Source: Mucilaginibacter saanensis
GTDB lineage: Bacteria; Bacteroidota; Bacteroidia; Sphingobacteriales; Sphingobacteriaceae
Direction of reading: 5' to 3'
DNA: 64,000 nt
Assembly: GCF_014200575.1 (NCBI RefSeq)
Contig: NZ_JACHBZ010000007.1
Coordinates: forward strand, 239,146 to 303,145
Shown: positions 40,890 through 50,366 of the stretch, in pieces
Layout of the letters: the number at the start of each line of letters is the position of its first letter
How positions within the stretch are numbered: the stretch's first letter is position 1
The notes under the pieces: generated by a model
Told to the model about the DNA's origin: nothing
The model's input: only the letters and a program-made list of their open reading frames with translations
Database searches by the model: none
Made by a program: the position numbers and the translations under genes

Positions 40890-43800
40890 ATGGCTAAAAA
40901 CATAACCCCAAAAGCAAACGGAGCAGGTATCGGGAAAGGGCTCAAAACAGTACGTTATTTCAGTAAAGATGGTATTGATGTATTTGATCTTTTCAGGTAC
41001 GAAAAACGGTCGTCGGTAATCCGGAACCCATCGGGCGATGCCGTGTTTGAAATGAATGATGTGGAAGTGCCGGCAACCTGGAGCCAGGTGGCCACGGATA
41101 TCCTGGCACAAAAATATTTTCGCAAAGCCGGGGTTCCGCAACCCGATGGTAGCACCGGGTCAGAAAAAAGTATTAAGCAAGTGGCACATCGTATGGCTAA
41201 TTGCTGGAAAAACTGGGGCCAGCGCTACGGCTACTTTGCCACGGCCCAGGATGCCGATATATTTTATGATGAAATAGTTTACACCATAGTTGGGCAGCTG
41301 GCAGCGCCCAACTCACCGCAGTGGTTCAATACCGGCCTGCATACTTCTTACGGCATTACCGGTAAGCCACAGGGGCATTATTTTGTTGACCCCGTTACGG
41401 AAGAGCTGAGCAAATCAACGTCGGCTTATGAGCGACCACAGCCACATGCCTGCTTTATCCTTTCGGTTGATGACGACCTGGTGAACGAGGGTGGCATCAT
41501 GGACCTGTGGGTGCGCGAGGCCCGCATATTTAAATACGGATCGGGCGTGGGTACCAACTTCTCCAAAATTAGGGGTGAAACAGAGAAACTGGCCAGTGGT
41601 GGTTATTCATCAGGACTGATGTCTTTCCTGAAAATTGGCGACCGTGCCGCCGGGGCCATCAAATCGGGTGGTACTACCCGCCGGGCAGCTAAAATGGTTT
41701 GCCTTGATCTAGATCACCCCGAGATAGAAGGTTTTGTGAACTGGAAGGTGGAGGAAGAAAAGAAAGTGGCCGCGCTGATTGCCGCAGGCTATTCGTCAGA
41801 TTATGAAGGCGAAGCCTACCGCACAGTATCGGGCCAAAACTCCAATAACTCGGTACGTATCCCCAACAGCTTTTTCCATGCTTTAAAAGGAGGATCGCCC
41901 TGGGAGTTAACCAGCCGTATCAGCGGCAAAGTTAACAAAACCATCCCCTCACAAAAACTGTGGGATGATATAGCCTTTGCCGCCTGGGCCTGTGCCGATC
42001 CGGGCGTGCAGTTTGACACCACCATTAACGAGTGGCACACCTGTCCGGAAGGCGGTCGGATCAATGCCTCCAATCCATGTTCTGAGTATATGTTCCTGGA
42101 TAATACGGCTTGTAACCTGGCATCTATTAACCTGGCACATTTCTTTGATCCCGAAACCAGGGTGTTTGATGTAAAGGGCTTTGAGCACGCCTGCCGCATG
42201 TGGACTATTGTACTGGAGATTTCCGTGCTAATGGCCCAATTTCCGTCAAAAGAGGTAGCGCAGTTATCTTATGACTACCGCACTTTGGGTTTGGGCTATG
42301 CCAATTTAGGGTCGTCCTTAATGGTAAATGGTATTCCTTATGATAGCGACAAGGCCCTCGCCATTGGCGGTGCCATCACCGCCATCATGACCGGTACGGC
42401 TTATGCTACCTCGGCGGAGATGGCCCGGGAGCTGGGTACATTCCGCAAGTACGATGATAATAAACAGCACATGTTGCGGGTAATGCGCAACCATCGTTAC
42501 GCAGCTTATAACTCTACCGAAAATTACGAAGGGCTGGAAATAGCCCCTCCGGGTATCAATCCAAAACATTGTCCGGATTACTTGCTTTCGGCGGCTTGTA
42601 ACGCCTGGGATAAAGCGGTGAAAATGGGCGAAAAGCATGGCTACCGTAATGCGCAAACTACTGTTATTGCTCCAACCGGCACTATAGGCTTGGTGATGGA
42701 TTGCGATACCACCGGTATTGAACCCGATTTTGCGCTGGTGAAATTTAAAAAATTGTCGGGCGGTGGTTACTTCAAGATCATTAACCAGGCTGTGCCCGAA
42801 GCATTGAGAAACCTGGGTTATCGCGAACATGAGGTTACCGCCATTGTAAATTATGCCAAAGGAGCAGCCAGCTTAAAGGGTGCGCCGCATGTTAACACAG
42901 ACAGCCTGAAAGCTAAAGGATTTACTGACGATGAATTGGAAAAGCTCGACAAAGGTTTAGTATCAGCATTTGAAATCAGCTTTGCGTTCAATATATGGTC
43001 ATTGGGTGAGGAGTGCCTGAAGCGCCTGGGTATTACTGCTGAGCACTATAATGCACCTGAATTTAATGTATTGCGGGCGCTCGGTTTTAGCAAAAAACAA
43101 ATTGCCGCGGCTAATGAGTACATCTGCGGAACAATGACTATTGAGGGGGCTCCGTATTTAAAAACAGTACATTATCCAATATTTGATTGCGCCAATAAAT
43201 GTGGCGCCCAGGGTCAGCGCTATATACATGCACACGGCCACATCAAAATGATGGCTGCTGCACAGCCTTTCTTGTCGGGTGCTATCTCAAAAACCATTAA
43301 CCTGCCTAATGAGGCTAAAGTTGATGAAATTAAGGATTGCTATGAGCTGTCATGGGCTTTAGGCTTAAAGGCCAATGCGCTGTACCGTGATGGCTGTAAA
43401 CTGTCGCAGCCGTTGTCAACCAAATCAGATGCTAAAGAAGAGGCCGATGATAAGCTGGATACCGTTGAAGAGGTATTGGGGGAAGCTGCCAATGTAAAAT
43501 TGAGCGATTTAACGCCTGAGCAGGTAATTGAGGCAGCCATGGCCATCATGGAAAAATCAAACGATACCAACTTTATGCGCCAGTTATCGCGCGTGGTGCA
43601 AAAAAAGAGTTTGCCATTTAAGCGTCGCGGGTTTACACAAAAAGCCAGTATAGACGGCCAAACCGTATTTGTGCGCACTGGGGAATATGAGGATGGTACC
43701 CTGGGCGAAATATTTGTGGATATGCACAAAGAGGGGGCAACTTTCCGTTCGTTGATGAACTGTTTTGCCATAGCCGTGTCGGTTGGCTTGCAGTATGGCG

Positions 43801-44225
43801 TGCCGCTGGAAGAGTATGTTGAAAAATTTACGTTTACCCGTTTTGAGCCTGCCGGTATGGTGGTTGGCCATGCTAATATTAAAAGCGCTACCAGTATTAT
43901 CGACTATATTTTCAGGATGCTGGGCTACGAGTACCAGGACCGCACAGACCTGGTACATATTATTACCGATAAGAACGGAATATTAGGCAACCCGCAAATG
44001 GGCGACGAGGATTTTAATACTGACGAAAGCAATGTTTACCAACCGGTAAATAACCCGGCCGCAAGCAATAATTTCAACAGCGGCAAAAAGCAAGGCCTAT
44101 CTGTTGACCTGAGCATGGGCGTACAAAGCGATGCCCCAAGCTGCAATGTTTGCGGGCACACCACTATACGTTCGGGAACTTGCTATAAATGCCTTAATTG
44201 CGGCAACTCTATGGGGTGTTCTTAA
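40890..44225 (+). CDS. nrdJ: Adenosylcobalamin-dependent (class II) ribonucleotide reductase
   Basis: A 1111-residue enzyme making dNTP precursors with vitamin B12 coenzyme. Barrel motifs: FKYGSGVGTNFSKIRG, GGTTRRAAKMVCLDLDH, ASNPCSEYMFLDNTACNLAS (active-site Cys loop) and VIAPTGTIGLVMDCDTTGIE. A C-terminal region holds a cysteine-rich tail CNVCGHTTIRSGTCYKC that recharges the active site. No nrdAB or nrdD genes are near. ATG at 40890. A possible regulatory site is noted upstream; I saw no cobalamin riboswitch motif. Confidence 0.96.
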   Translation: MAKNITPKANGAGIGKGLKTVRYFSKDGIDVFDLFRYEKRSSVIRNPSGDAVFEMNDVEVPATWSQVATDILAQKYFRKAGVPQPDGSTGSEKSIKQVAHRMANCWKNWGQRYGYFATAQDADIFYDEIVYTIVGQLAAPNSPQWFNTGLHTSYGITGKPQGHYFVDPVTEELSKSTSAYERPQPHACFILSVDDDLVNEGGIMDLWVREARIFKYGSGVGTNFSKIRGETEKLASGGYSSGLMSFLKIGDRAAGAIKSGGTTRRAAKMVCLDLDHPEIEGFVNWKVEEEKKVAALIAAGYSSDYEGEAYRTVSGQNSNNSVRIPNSFFHALKGGSPWELTSRISGKVNKTIPSQKLWDDIAFAAWACADPGVQFDTTINEWHTCPEGGRINASNPCSEYMFLDNTACNLASINLAHFFDPETRVFDVKGFEHACRMWTIVLEISVLMAQFPSKEVAQLSYDYRTLGLGYANLGSSLMVNGIPYDSDKALAIGGAITAIMTGTAYATSAEMARELGTFRKYDDNKQHMLRVMRNHRYAAYNSTENYEGLEIAPPGINPKHCPDYLLSAACNAWDKAVKMGEKHGYRNAQTTVIAPTGTIGLVMDCDTTGIEPDFALVKFKKLSGGGYFKIINQAVPEALRNLGYREHEVTAIVNYAKGAASLKGAPHVNTDSLKAKGFTDDELEKLDKGLVSAFEISFAFNIWSLGEECLKRLGITAEHYNAPEFNVLRALGFSKKQIAAANEYICGTMTIEGAPYLKTVHYPIFDCANKCGAQGQRYIHAHGHIKMMAAAQPFLSGAISKTINLPNEAKVDEIKDCYELSWALGLKANALYRDGCKLSQPLSTKSDAKEEADDKLDTVEEVLGEAANVKLSDLTPEQVIEAAMAIMEKSNDTNFMRQLSRVVQKKSLPFKRRGFTQKASIDGQTVFVRTGEYEDGTLGEIFVDMHKEGATFRSLMNCFAIAVSVGLQYGVPLEEYVEKFTFTRFEPAGMVVGHANIKSATSIIDYIFRMLGYEYQDRTDLVHIITDKNGILGNPQMGDEDFNTDESNVYQPVNNPAASNNFNSGKKQGLSVDLSMGVQSDAPSCNVCGHTTIRSGTCYKCLNCGNSMGCS

Positions 44226-44280
44226 CGTATAAATAATTTTAAATGAGTTTTATGTTACCGTTATAAATAGTTAAAATGTG

Positions 44281-44307
44281 AGCCCCGCCGTACGGTGGGG
44301 CTTTTTT
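44281..44307 (+). terminator. Rho-independent terminator of nrdJ
   Basis: AGCCCCGCCG pairs with CGGTGGGGCT around a TA loop, followed by six T, 55 bp after the stop. Confidence 0.92.
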
Positions 44308-44323
44308 ATGATTAATAAATAAG

Positions 44324-44350
44324 GTCATCTTGAACTTGTTTCAGGATCTC
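44324..44350. repeat. ATCTTGAACTTGTTTCAGGAT intergenic repeat copy
   Basis: The sequence GTCATCTTGAAC-TTGTTTCAGGATCTC is a copy of the short palindromic repeat also seen at 63837-63864 (25 of 27 bases alike by eye). The flanks up to 44519 hold no gene. Confidence 0.7.
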
Positions 44351-44519
44351 TCAGGCAGGTTTGTGGCGTATTGTACAGCTTGTTTATGAGGTGTTGGAAT
44401 AAGTTCGGCATGAGTTAAGTGATGTGGGATACTTTGCCGGGAGTTTCTTAAATTTATTTTCATAATTGATATTCATTCAACAATTAAACCCGTTGTTTTG
44501 CTGTTAGTTATTGTAACCT

Positions 44520-45308
44520 ATGGAAAATATATTGCATATTTTGAATGGCGATGCCGCGTTGCATGGCTTTAATCAAACAGGGCTTGACGGTGATGTAATG
44601 GTATGGCGTGAGGTGCTTTCTGAAGGGCCATTGCAGGAAAATATTTCATCGGGGAGTTTCTGGAATGCGCGGGCAAAATGGATCACGAAAACATTTGATG
44701 AAGATCCCGAAGCTTACCAGCATAAGGTAATTGACGAACTGGGGAAGCTGAACGAGCATTATACCGAAATAAACCTGTGGTTTGAGTTTGATTTGCATTG
44801 CCAGGTAAACTTACTGGGCGTATTAAAAATGCTAACGCAGAAAACGGATATGTCGGCTCCGGCCATTTATCTGATCTGCCTTGCCGATTGTATTGAGTTT
44901 GAAAATGCCAAAGGCCTGGGCGAATTGAATGGTGAACAGTTTGAAGAATTGTATGACGGCCGCGAACGGCTTAACGAGTGGGAGTTTGAACTGGCATCAG
45001 AAGCCTGGCAACTTTATGTTGACGGCGATGCAGCTGAGTTGGAGCAATGGATTAATGAAAACTCCTTTTGGGGAGGTGTTCCCTTGATAAAACCTGCTTT
45101 ACAGGCCCATCTGAAACGGCTGCAAATTAATGCCGACGGCTTAAATTATATTGAACAAACACTGCTGGGTATTTATAACAGCGGTATCAAAAGCCGCCCG
45201 GCTATACATGCCGCCTTCTGGCAAGCCGAACCAATATTTGGCATGGGCGATAAAGAGTTGGATATTTATTTGAACAGCCTTGGCAAAAAACAACTTATTG
45301 ATATTTAA
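44520..45308 (+). CDS. DUF1835 domain-containing protein
   Basis: A 262-residue soluble protein. The N-terminal HILNGDAALHGFNQTGLDGD, VWREVLSEGPL and the Asp/Glu-rich middle LICLADCIEFENAKGLGELN fit DUF1835; the C-terminal part (ENSFWGGVPLIKPALQAHL) resembles the companion DUF3658 segment. Function unknown. Followed after 3 bp by an SDR gene, hence cotranscribed. Confidence 0.85.
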   Translation: MENILHILNGDAALHGFNQTGLDGDVMVWREVLSEGPLQENISSGSFWNARAKWITKTFDEDPEAYQHKVIDELGKLNEHYTEINLWFEFDLHCQVNLLGVLKMLTQKTDMSAPAIYLICLADCIEFENAKGLGELNGEQFEELYDGRERLNEWEFELASEAWQLYVDGDAAELEQWINENSFWGGVPLIKPALQAHLKRLQINADGLNYIEQTLLGIYNSGIKSRPAIHAAFWQAEPIFGMGDKELDIYLNSLGKKQLIDI

Positions 45309-45311
45309 AAA

Positions 45312-46061
45312 ATGATGAATACTTACCTGGTAAGCGGGGCCGGTAGCGGTATAGGCAAAGCCATAGCCCAAAAGCTGGCTCATGACAGTAACACGTGTAT
45401 TTTACTGGGCCGTAATGAATGTAAGCTACAAGCAACACTGGCCGGTTTGCCTGGCGATAACCATCGCATATTGATTGCCGATATCAGCAATAAGGAAAGC
45501 TTGGCCAATGCATTTACACAATTGGGTAATGTTGCTGTAAACGGGCTGGTAGCTAACTCAGGTATAGGCGGCGAAAACTATTGGGGCGATAATGACCGCT
45601 GGGCAGATATTATCAATACCAACCTTACCGGTACTTATAACTTTGTTAATACATTTTTACCTGCGCTGCAAAAAGCTGATAATACCAAACATATCCTGAT
45701 CACCTCATCGGTGCTGGCACGGTTAGGCGTGGCGAACTATGCTGCTTATTGTGCCTCCAAGGCAGGATTGCTGGGTTTAATGCGTTCATGGGCAGTACAG
45801 TTTGCTCCCGAAAATATATTAGTAAATGCAATTTGCCCGGGCTGGGTTGATACCGAAATGTCGCAGGAGGGTTTACAGGGCATTGCTGATGGTATAGGTA
45901 TCAGCAAGGAGGAGTTTTATGAAATAGCCATGCAAAGCGTACCCTTAAAACGCATGAGCCAACCCGAAGAGATAGCTGCGCTGGTAGCTTATTTGCTAAG
46001 TCAGCAATCTATAACGGGGCAAACTATCGATATCAACTGCGGTTCGGTGATGAATAGCTGA
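45312..46061 (+). CDS. SDR family oxidoreductase
   Basis: A 249-residue short-chain dehydrogenase/reductase. Cofactor motif VSGAGSGIGKAI near residues 7-18, NSGIGG, catalytic Ser in ILITSSVLAR, Tyr-x3-Lys in YAAYCASKAG, and CPGWVDTEM downstream. The substrate cannot be inferred; related to 3-oxoacyl-ACP reductase-like enzymes. A second ATG lies one codon after the first at 45312. Confidence 0.9.
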   Translation: MMNTYLVSGAGSGIGKAIAQKLAHDSNTCILLGRNECKLQATLAGLPGDNHRILIADISNKESLANAFTQLGNVAVNGLVANSGIGGENYWGDNDRWADIINTNLTGTYNFVNTFLPALQKADNTKHILITSSVLARLGVANYAAYCASKAGLLGLMRSWAVQFAPENILVNAICPGWVDTEMSQEGLQGIADGIGISKEEFYEIAMQSVPLKRMSQPEEIAALVAYLLSQQSITGQTIDINCGSVMNS

Positions 46062-47624
46062 TCAGGGAACTTTTACAGCAATAGTCGGCGACCGGTCGCT
46101 TTCATTTTTTAACCTGTCAATAGCAGTTATTACGTACAAATAGGTTTTGCCTCTTTGTACGGTACTGTCCTCGTAATTAAGATTAGTGTTGTATTGTATG
46201 CGGAGTATATTTTTAGGGTCGTCGATATTTATCTTGTCGCCATCATTAAAACGGTATATCACGTAGCCGTAAACAGCCTGCTCATCTTTAGCCAGTGTAG
46301 GTACCGCCCATTTTAATTGTACGTGATTAAGCACCGCTTTTGCCGTCAGGTCACGGGGTACGTTGGGGGCAATAGAGTCTCGCCAAAGCATAACAGGTGG
46401 TAGCGCCGGATAGCGGTAATAATTTTCGCGCAGCGAGTCGGTAAACCCAAGCGGGTTATTAGTAAGCGAATTTGAACTGAAATAAACACTACCCTGCACC
46501 CGCGGGTTATTGCGGATCATGTTAATTTGATCAGGCAGCTGCTTGGGGCTTTTAAAGGCCAGTGTTTTGCGTTCATTAATACGATAGGCCGCCTGCCCGA
46601 TATATAAATGCCTGCCATAAGTGTTATCGCTCCACCAGTTCAGTAGTTTTTCAAAATCGGCCGAACGATTGCCTATAGGCCAGTACAGCTGTGGGTTTAT
46701 ATAATCAATCCAGCCTTCTTTCATCCATTTGCGTGAGTCGGCATAGTTTTCGTAATAGGATGAGCCGCCATAGGTTTCGGAACCCTCAACATTTTGGCCT
46801 TTATTGGCCCATATCCCAAAGGGGCTTATGCCAAACTTAATATCAGGGTTGTGTGCATGTACGCTATCGCCAATCATTTGTATCAACAGGTCAACATTAT
46901 GGCGGCGCCAGTCTTTTATATTGTCGTAACCGGCACCATATTGCTTAAATGTTTCATCGTCGTTTATCTTTTGCCCGGCAATAGGGTATGGGTAAAAATA
47001 ATCGTCCATGTGTACACCGTCTATATCGTAATTATCCACTACATCCAAAATAACCTGCACAATATACTCGCGTACTTCAGGTAGGCCCGGGTTAAATGTT
47101 TTGATACCACCATAAGTAAAAAACCATTCAGGCTTTATTTTGGTAATGTGCTGGGGGCTTAACGCCGCAAAGTTACCATCAAAAGTGGCGCGATAGGGGT
47201 TAAACCAGGCATGTAGCTCCATGCCACGCTTGTGAGCCTCGGTAATGGCAAACTCCAGCGGATCATAAGCCGGGTTTGGCGCCTGACCTTGCTTCCCGGT
47301 TAAATATTTTGACCATGGTTCGCGGCTTTTGGCATAAAGGGCATCGGCAGCGGGCCTTACCTGCAGCATAATTGCGTTAATGCCGCTTTCCTGATGCGAG
47401 TTTAATATATCCAGTAACTCTTGTTTTTGTTTCTCGGTTGTTAGTTTGGTGCTGGTAGGCCAGTCAATGTTTACCACAGTAGCTATCCATACACCTCTAA
47501 ATTCGCGTTTGGGCTGGGTTTTAACCAGTACAGGTTCAGCAGTAGGTTCAGCCGGCTGTGCATAAACAGTTACAATTGTAAACAGGGGTATGATCAGGAG
47601 GATAAATTGGCGGAATATATGCAT
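46062..47624 (-). CDS. Exported family 10-like glycosylhydrolase (GHL10/DUF187)
   Basis: A 520-residue secreted protein: signal FILLIIPLFTIVTVYA-Q, then a TIM-barrel GHL10 domain (EFRGVWIATVVNIDWPTSTK, GINAIMLQVRPAADALYAKS, HAWFNPYRATF, DIDGVHMDDYFYPYP), and a C-terminal fibronectin-like domain from about residue 425 (PRDLTAKAVLNHVQLKWAVP). Relatives act on peptidoglycan or other glycans. Start ATG 47624; the codon before is TTG. It ends right beside the SDR stop (convergent). Confidence 0.92.
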   Translation of the reverse strand: MHIFRQFILLIIPLFTIVTVYAQPAEPTAEPVLVKTQPKREFRGVWIATVVNIDWPTSTKLTTEKQKQELLDILNSHQESGINAIMLQVRPAADALYAKSREPWSKYLTGKQGQAPNPAYDPLEFAITEAHKRGMELHAWFNPYRATFDGNFAALSPQHITKIKPEWFFTYGGIKTFNPGLPEVREYIVQVILDVVDNYDIDGVHMDDYFYPYPIAGQKINDDETFKQYGAGYDNIKDWRRHNVDLLIQMIGDSVHAHNPDIKFGISPFGIWANKGQNVEGSETYGGSSYYENYADSRKWMKEGWIDYINPQLYWPIGNRSADFEKLLNWWSDNTYGRHLYIGQAAYRINERKTLAFKSPKQLPDQINMIRNNPRVQGSVYFSSNSLTNNPLGFTDSLRENYYRYPALPPVMLWRDSIAPNVPRDLTAKAVLNHVQLKWAVPTLAKDEQAVYGYVIYRFNDGDKINIDDPKNILRIQYNTNLNYEDSTVQRGKTYLYVITAIDRLKNESDRSPTIAVKVP

Positions 47625-47970
47625 CAAAACGAATTAATTAAAAGCTGCAAAGATATAAAACTCAAAACTTAGGCGTTTTATTATCAGCGATAAAATTTGC
47701 AGCTTTATTGTGTTTTATACATATTGTGTTTACATTTAGCCATTGCCTGACATAATTGTTCACCTGTATTTCTTTTAAAAATCATATTTTTAATGTTTCA
47801 ACGTTCAATAGCTTTGAACCTAAAAAATGCCGGTAACGGAAATACAAGTAAAACAGGTAGTGTAAACATACAGATACGCCTGTAAATTAAACACAATGGT
47901 TAAATAGCTGCTTTTTTTTAAAACAGCTTTGCTTTTTAACTGTATTAACACATTAAAACATTTAATCGCT
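47625..47970. other. Divergent intergenic region with inverted repeats
   Basis: 346 bp between two divergent genes. AAAGCTGCAAA (47641-47651) and TTTGCAGCTTT (47696-47706) are perfect inverted 11-mers, read toward the GH10-like gene as hairpin arms with a T-rich follow-up. A TAGCTTTG (47809-47816) fits a -7 element for the plus-strand gene. No coding frame is supported. Confidence 0.45.
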
Positions 47971-48885
47971 ATGGAAAATCAATCCGGTCAACCATCTAAG
48001 AAAAACTCGAACGTCATTTATTTCCTCATTGTGGTGGTATTGGCTTTATTGGGTACTGATGTGTATTTGTATTTGCAGAAAAACAAATCAGATACTAAAA
48101 TAGTATACCAGCAAGATGAACAATCAAGGTTAAAAACCGAACTTGATAGCCTTGAATCGCAAATTGAGCAGGTAAACACCGGTAAAGCTAAGATGACTGC
48201 CGAAATGGTAGCCAAAAATGATTCGTTAAAAGCTAAGATCAAGGTGTTAAGAACGCAGCTGGCTAAAGGTAAACTAACGAAAGCCGAACTGGTAAAAGCC
48301 CAGGAAGATGTAAAACAGCTAAGGTATTTTGTTACCAAATACACTGCTGATATTGAGGAGCTCAAGAAGCAAAACCAATCGCTCACTACGGAGAGGGACA
48401 CCCTGAAAACCAATCTGGCTACGGTAGCTAAAAAGGCCGATACGCTTACCAAGCAGAACCAGGATCTGGATGCCAAGGTAAAGGTGGCGCAGGCGCTCAA
48501 GCTGGCCATGGCCAATGTGGTAGCGTATAAGGTTAAAGGGAGCGGTAAAGAAGTAGATGTTACCCGTGCCGGTCCTGCTAAAAAAATCAAGATCAATTTT
48601 ACAGTAGCCAGCAACAGCATAGCTACAAAAAGCCTGCATGATATTTATGTACGTATTATTGATCCTACTGGTAACCTGATAACTCCTGCCGATGGCGGAA
48701 CTTTCAGCGCCGATGGACAAGATTTGCAGTATACCTATAAAACATCAATTGATTTTAAAGATGACGGCAGCCAGTACACTATTGATTGGGTTAATCCTAA
48801 TTTACCTTTCCAGAAAGGAACCTACATTGTATTGCTTTATGCTGATGGCGGTACCATGGGTAAAACAGGGTTTTCGCTTAAATAA
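47971..48885 (+). CDS. Membrane-anchored coiled-coil protein
   Basis: A 304-residue protein: an N-terminal membrane helix (VIYFLIVVVLALLGTDVYLY, about 14-33), then a long charged coiled coil (residues 45-190, e.g. TELDSLESQIEQVN and LKKQNQSLTTERDTLKTNL), and a C-terminal globular strand-rich domain (KINFTVASNSIATKSLHDI). Function unknown. ATG at 47971 puts the anchor at the N-terminus. It ends in a strong bidirectional terminator. Confidence 0.8.
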   Translation: MENQSGQPSKKNSNVIYFLIVVVLALLGTDVYLYLQKNKSDTKIVYQQDEQSRLKTELDSLESQIEQVNTGKAKMTAEMVAKNDSLKAKIKVLRTQLAKGKLTKAELVKAQEDVKQLRYFVTKYTADIEELKKQNQSLTTERDTLKTNLATVAKKADTLTKQNQDLDAKVKVAQALKLAMANVVAYKVKGSGKEVDVTRAGPAKKIKINFTVASNSIATKSLHDIYVRIIDPTGNLITPADGGTFSADGQDLQYTYKTSIDFKDDGSQYTIDWVNPNLPFQKGTYIVLLYADGGTMGKTGFSLK

Positions 48886-48900
48886 GCTTTAACACTTATA

Positions 48901-48947
48901 ACACTAAAAGCCCTGTTCCGATATTCCGGAACAGGGCTTTTTAGTGT
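48901..48947. terminator. Bidirectional Rho-independent terminator
   Basis: A long stem, ACACTAAAAGCCCTGTTCCG (48901-48920) against its complement (48927-48947) with one bulged base, lies between the coiled-coil gene and the convergent 266-residue protein gene. Confidence 0.92.
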
Positions 48948-48959
48948 TATAATGCCGCG

Positions 48960-49760
48960 TTACAGGTTAAAAAAGTTATACTCCAGCCGTACCAGGTACA
49001 TGTTTTTGCTGTTGCGTACCATGTCATTATAAATCGGGGTGCGGTATGACAGGTCGAGCCGGCAAACGCTGTTAAAAATAAACTGTATTGCAGGTGCCGC
49101 ATCCAGGTAGCTTTGCTGGCGACCCGGATTTGTTTTACCCAAAAGCTCCACATACAGGTTTACGTTTGTTTGCTGATAGTCGCGGTAGTTTTTAGGGAAT
49201 AATAAATAGCCGGCAGACACGCTATAAGCAGCCGCGTTACGGGCTTGTGAAGGCGGCAGATAGTAACCGCCCCGGTTATCATAGGCATGCAGGTAGCTGG
49301 CCGTGGCCGAGAGGGCCAGCTTGTGCAAAAGCTGGGTAACTACCAGTCCGCTTTGCAAACCCGAATTGTCGCCCTCCAGGGATATTTCCTGGTTAGGTAC
49401 CGGGTTGTTGATGCTTGAGGCCTTCACAAATAATGCAGCCCTCAAATGTTTCTGAACCGTATCAATAGATAGGAAACGGTACTTGGCATATACACTGCCG
49501 CCTTCAAAGTGCTGGCCGTTGCTGTAATAATCAGATGTATATAGGGAGCCATGTACCATTAAATGGCGGCTAAGGCCATACATGGCTTCAAACGTACTGC
49601 GGTTTTTATAGGTAGGTTTAAAAAATCCCTGGTTTTCTGCACGTAACCCTAATGATCCGGTGGCCATATTGCTGGCCGGTTCCGTATTTACATATAGCTC
49701 CTGTGAAAATGCCGGGCACAGCATTGCCAGCAGGCAAATTGCCAATAAAATGATCTTCAT
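48960..49760 (-). CDS. Predicted outer membrane protein of a metal-associated cluster
   Basis: A 266-residue exported protein: signal IILLAICLLAMLCPAFS-Q, then mostly amphipathic strands (ALSATASYLHAYDNRGGYY, AAYSVSAGYLLF, YLVRLEYNFFNL at the end), typical of a small beta-barrel. It follows an HMA-domain protein by 30 bp on the same strand. Relatives often accompany copper or other metal efflux genes, so a role in metal handling is inferred. Confidence 0.75.
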   Translation of the reverse strand: MKIILLAICLLAMLCPAFSQELYVNTEPASNMATGSLGLRAENQGFFKPTYKNRSTFEAMYGLSRHLMVHGSLYTSDYYSNGQHFEGGSVYAKYRFLSIDTVQKHLRAALFVKASSINNPVPNQEISLEGDNSGLQSGLVVTQLLHKLALSATASYLHAYDNRGGYYLPPSQARNAAAYSVSAGYLLFPKNYRDYQQTNVNLYVELLGKTNPGRQQSYLDAAPAIQFIFNSVCRLDLSYRTPIYNDMVRNSKNMYLVRLEYNFFNL

Positions 49761-49790
49761 AATAATGATTTTTAAAGAATGAAGATATTG

Positions 49791-50291
49791 TTATATAGCC
49801 AAATGATAAATGCGGCCACTTACCGGGGTAGTATCGGTAACCTGGCTAAGGTATTTTTTTGAAACCGATTTTGGCGCAAAGCCGCTGTCAACTATGGTAA
49901 AGTTAATACTGCCGCTAAGAGACTTGTCGGCCGCGTTAAGCAGTTTATAGGTATCGCCGCCATAGCTAAAGTTGTTATCGGCTATTTTGGTATTATCAAA
50001 GTTATAGGTGGCTTTAAGGCTGTTTACCGAGAATCCGGAGCCCTGAACTTTTTTGCTGATCTGTTCAAAATTTACCGGTACATCATTTTTAAAGGTAATG
50101 AGGTAAAGATTATGCATCAGATCTGTTTTAATATCGCTCACAAAAGGCAGCGTACGTAAAGCTTTTTCTGTTGATTTGGCGCAAAGGGCACAAGTTAGGC
50201 CGCTAACTTGTAATTCGGCTTTAGTGAACTGGGCTTTTGCAGCAGTAACGGTAAGGGTAAACAGGAGCAGGAATATTTTTATAGTTTTCAT
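49791..50291 (-). CDS. Exported heavy-metal-associated (HMA) domain protein
   Basis: A 166-residue periplasmic protein with signal IFLLLFTLTVTAAKA-Q and an HMA domain whose metal pair is Cys34/Cys37 (GLTCALCAKSTEKAL), followed by a second, strand-rich part (NFSYGGDTYKLLNAADKS). It probably binds copper or a similar soft metal and may pass it to or from the membrane. Cotranscribed with the downstream outer-membrane protein gene. Confidence 0.88.
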   Translation of the reverse strand: MKTIKIFLLLFTLTVTAAKAQFTKAELQVSGLTCALCAKSTEKALRTLPFVSDIKTDLMHNLYLITFKNDVPVNFEQISKKVQGSGFSVNSLKATYNFDNTKIADNNFSYGGDTYKLLNAADKSLSGSINFTIVDSGFAPKSVSKKYLSQVTDTTPVSGRIYHLAI

Positions 50292-50366
50292 CTTGATTTT
50301 TTTAATTAATTGTTAGCAATAATTTAACGGCATTACACCGGGCATTAACAGGCAATTAATTGTTTA

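Noticed and set aside
42318..42830. 170-codon open frame antisense to nrdJ
   Set aside because: Shadow of a highly conserved coding region; no start context or family signal.
48018..48620. 200-codon open frame antisense to the coiled-coil protein gene
   Set aside because: Leu/Ser/Phe-rich translation typical of the complement of a Lys/Asp/Glu-rich coiled coil.
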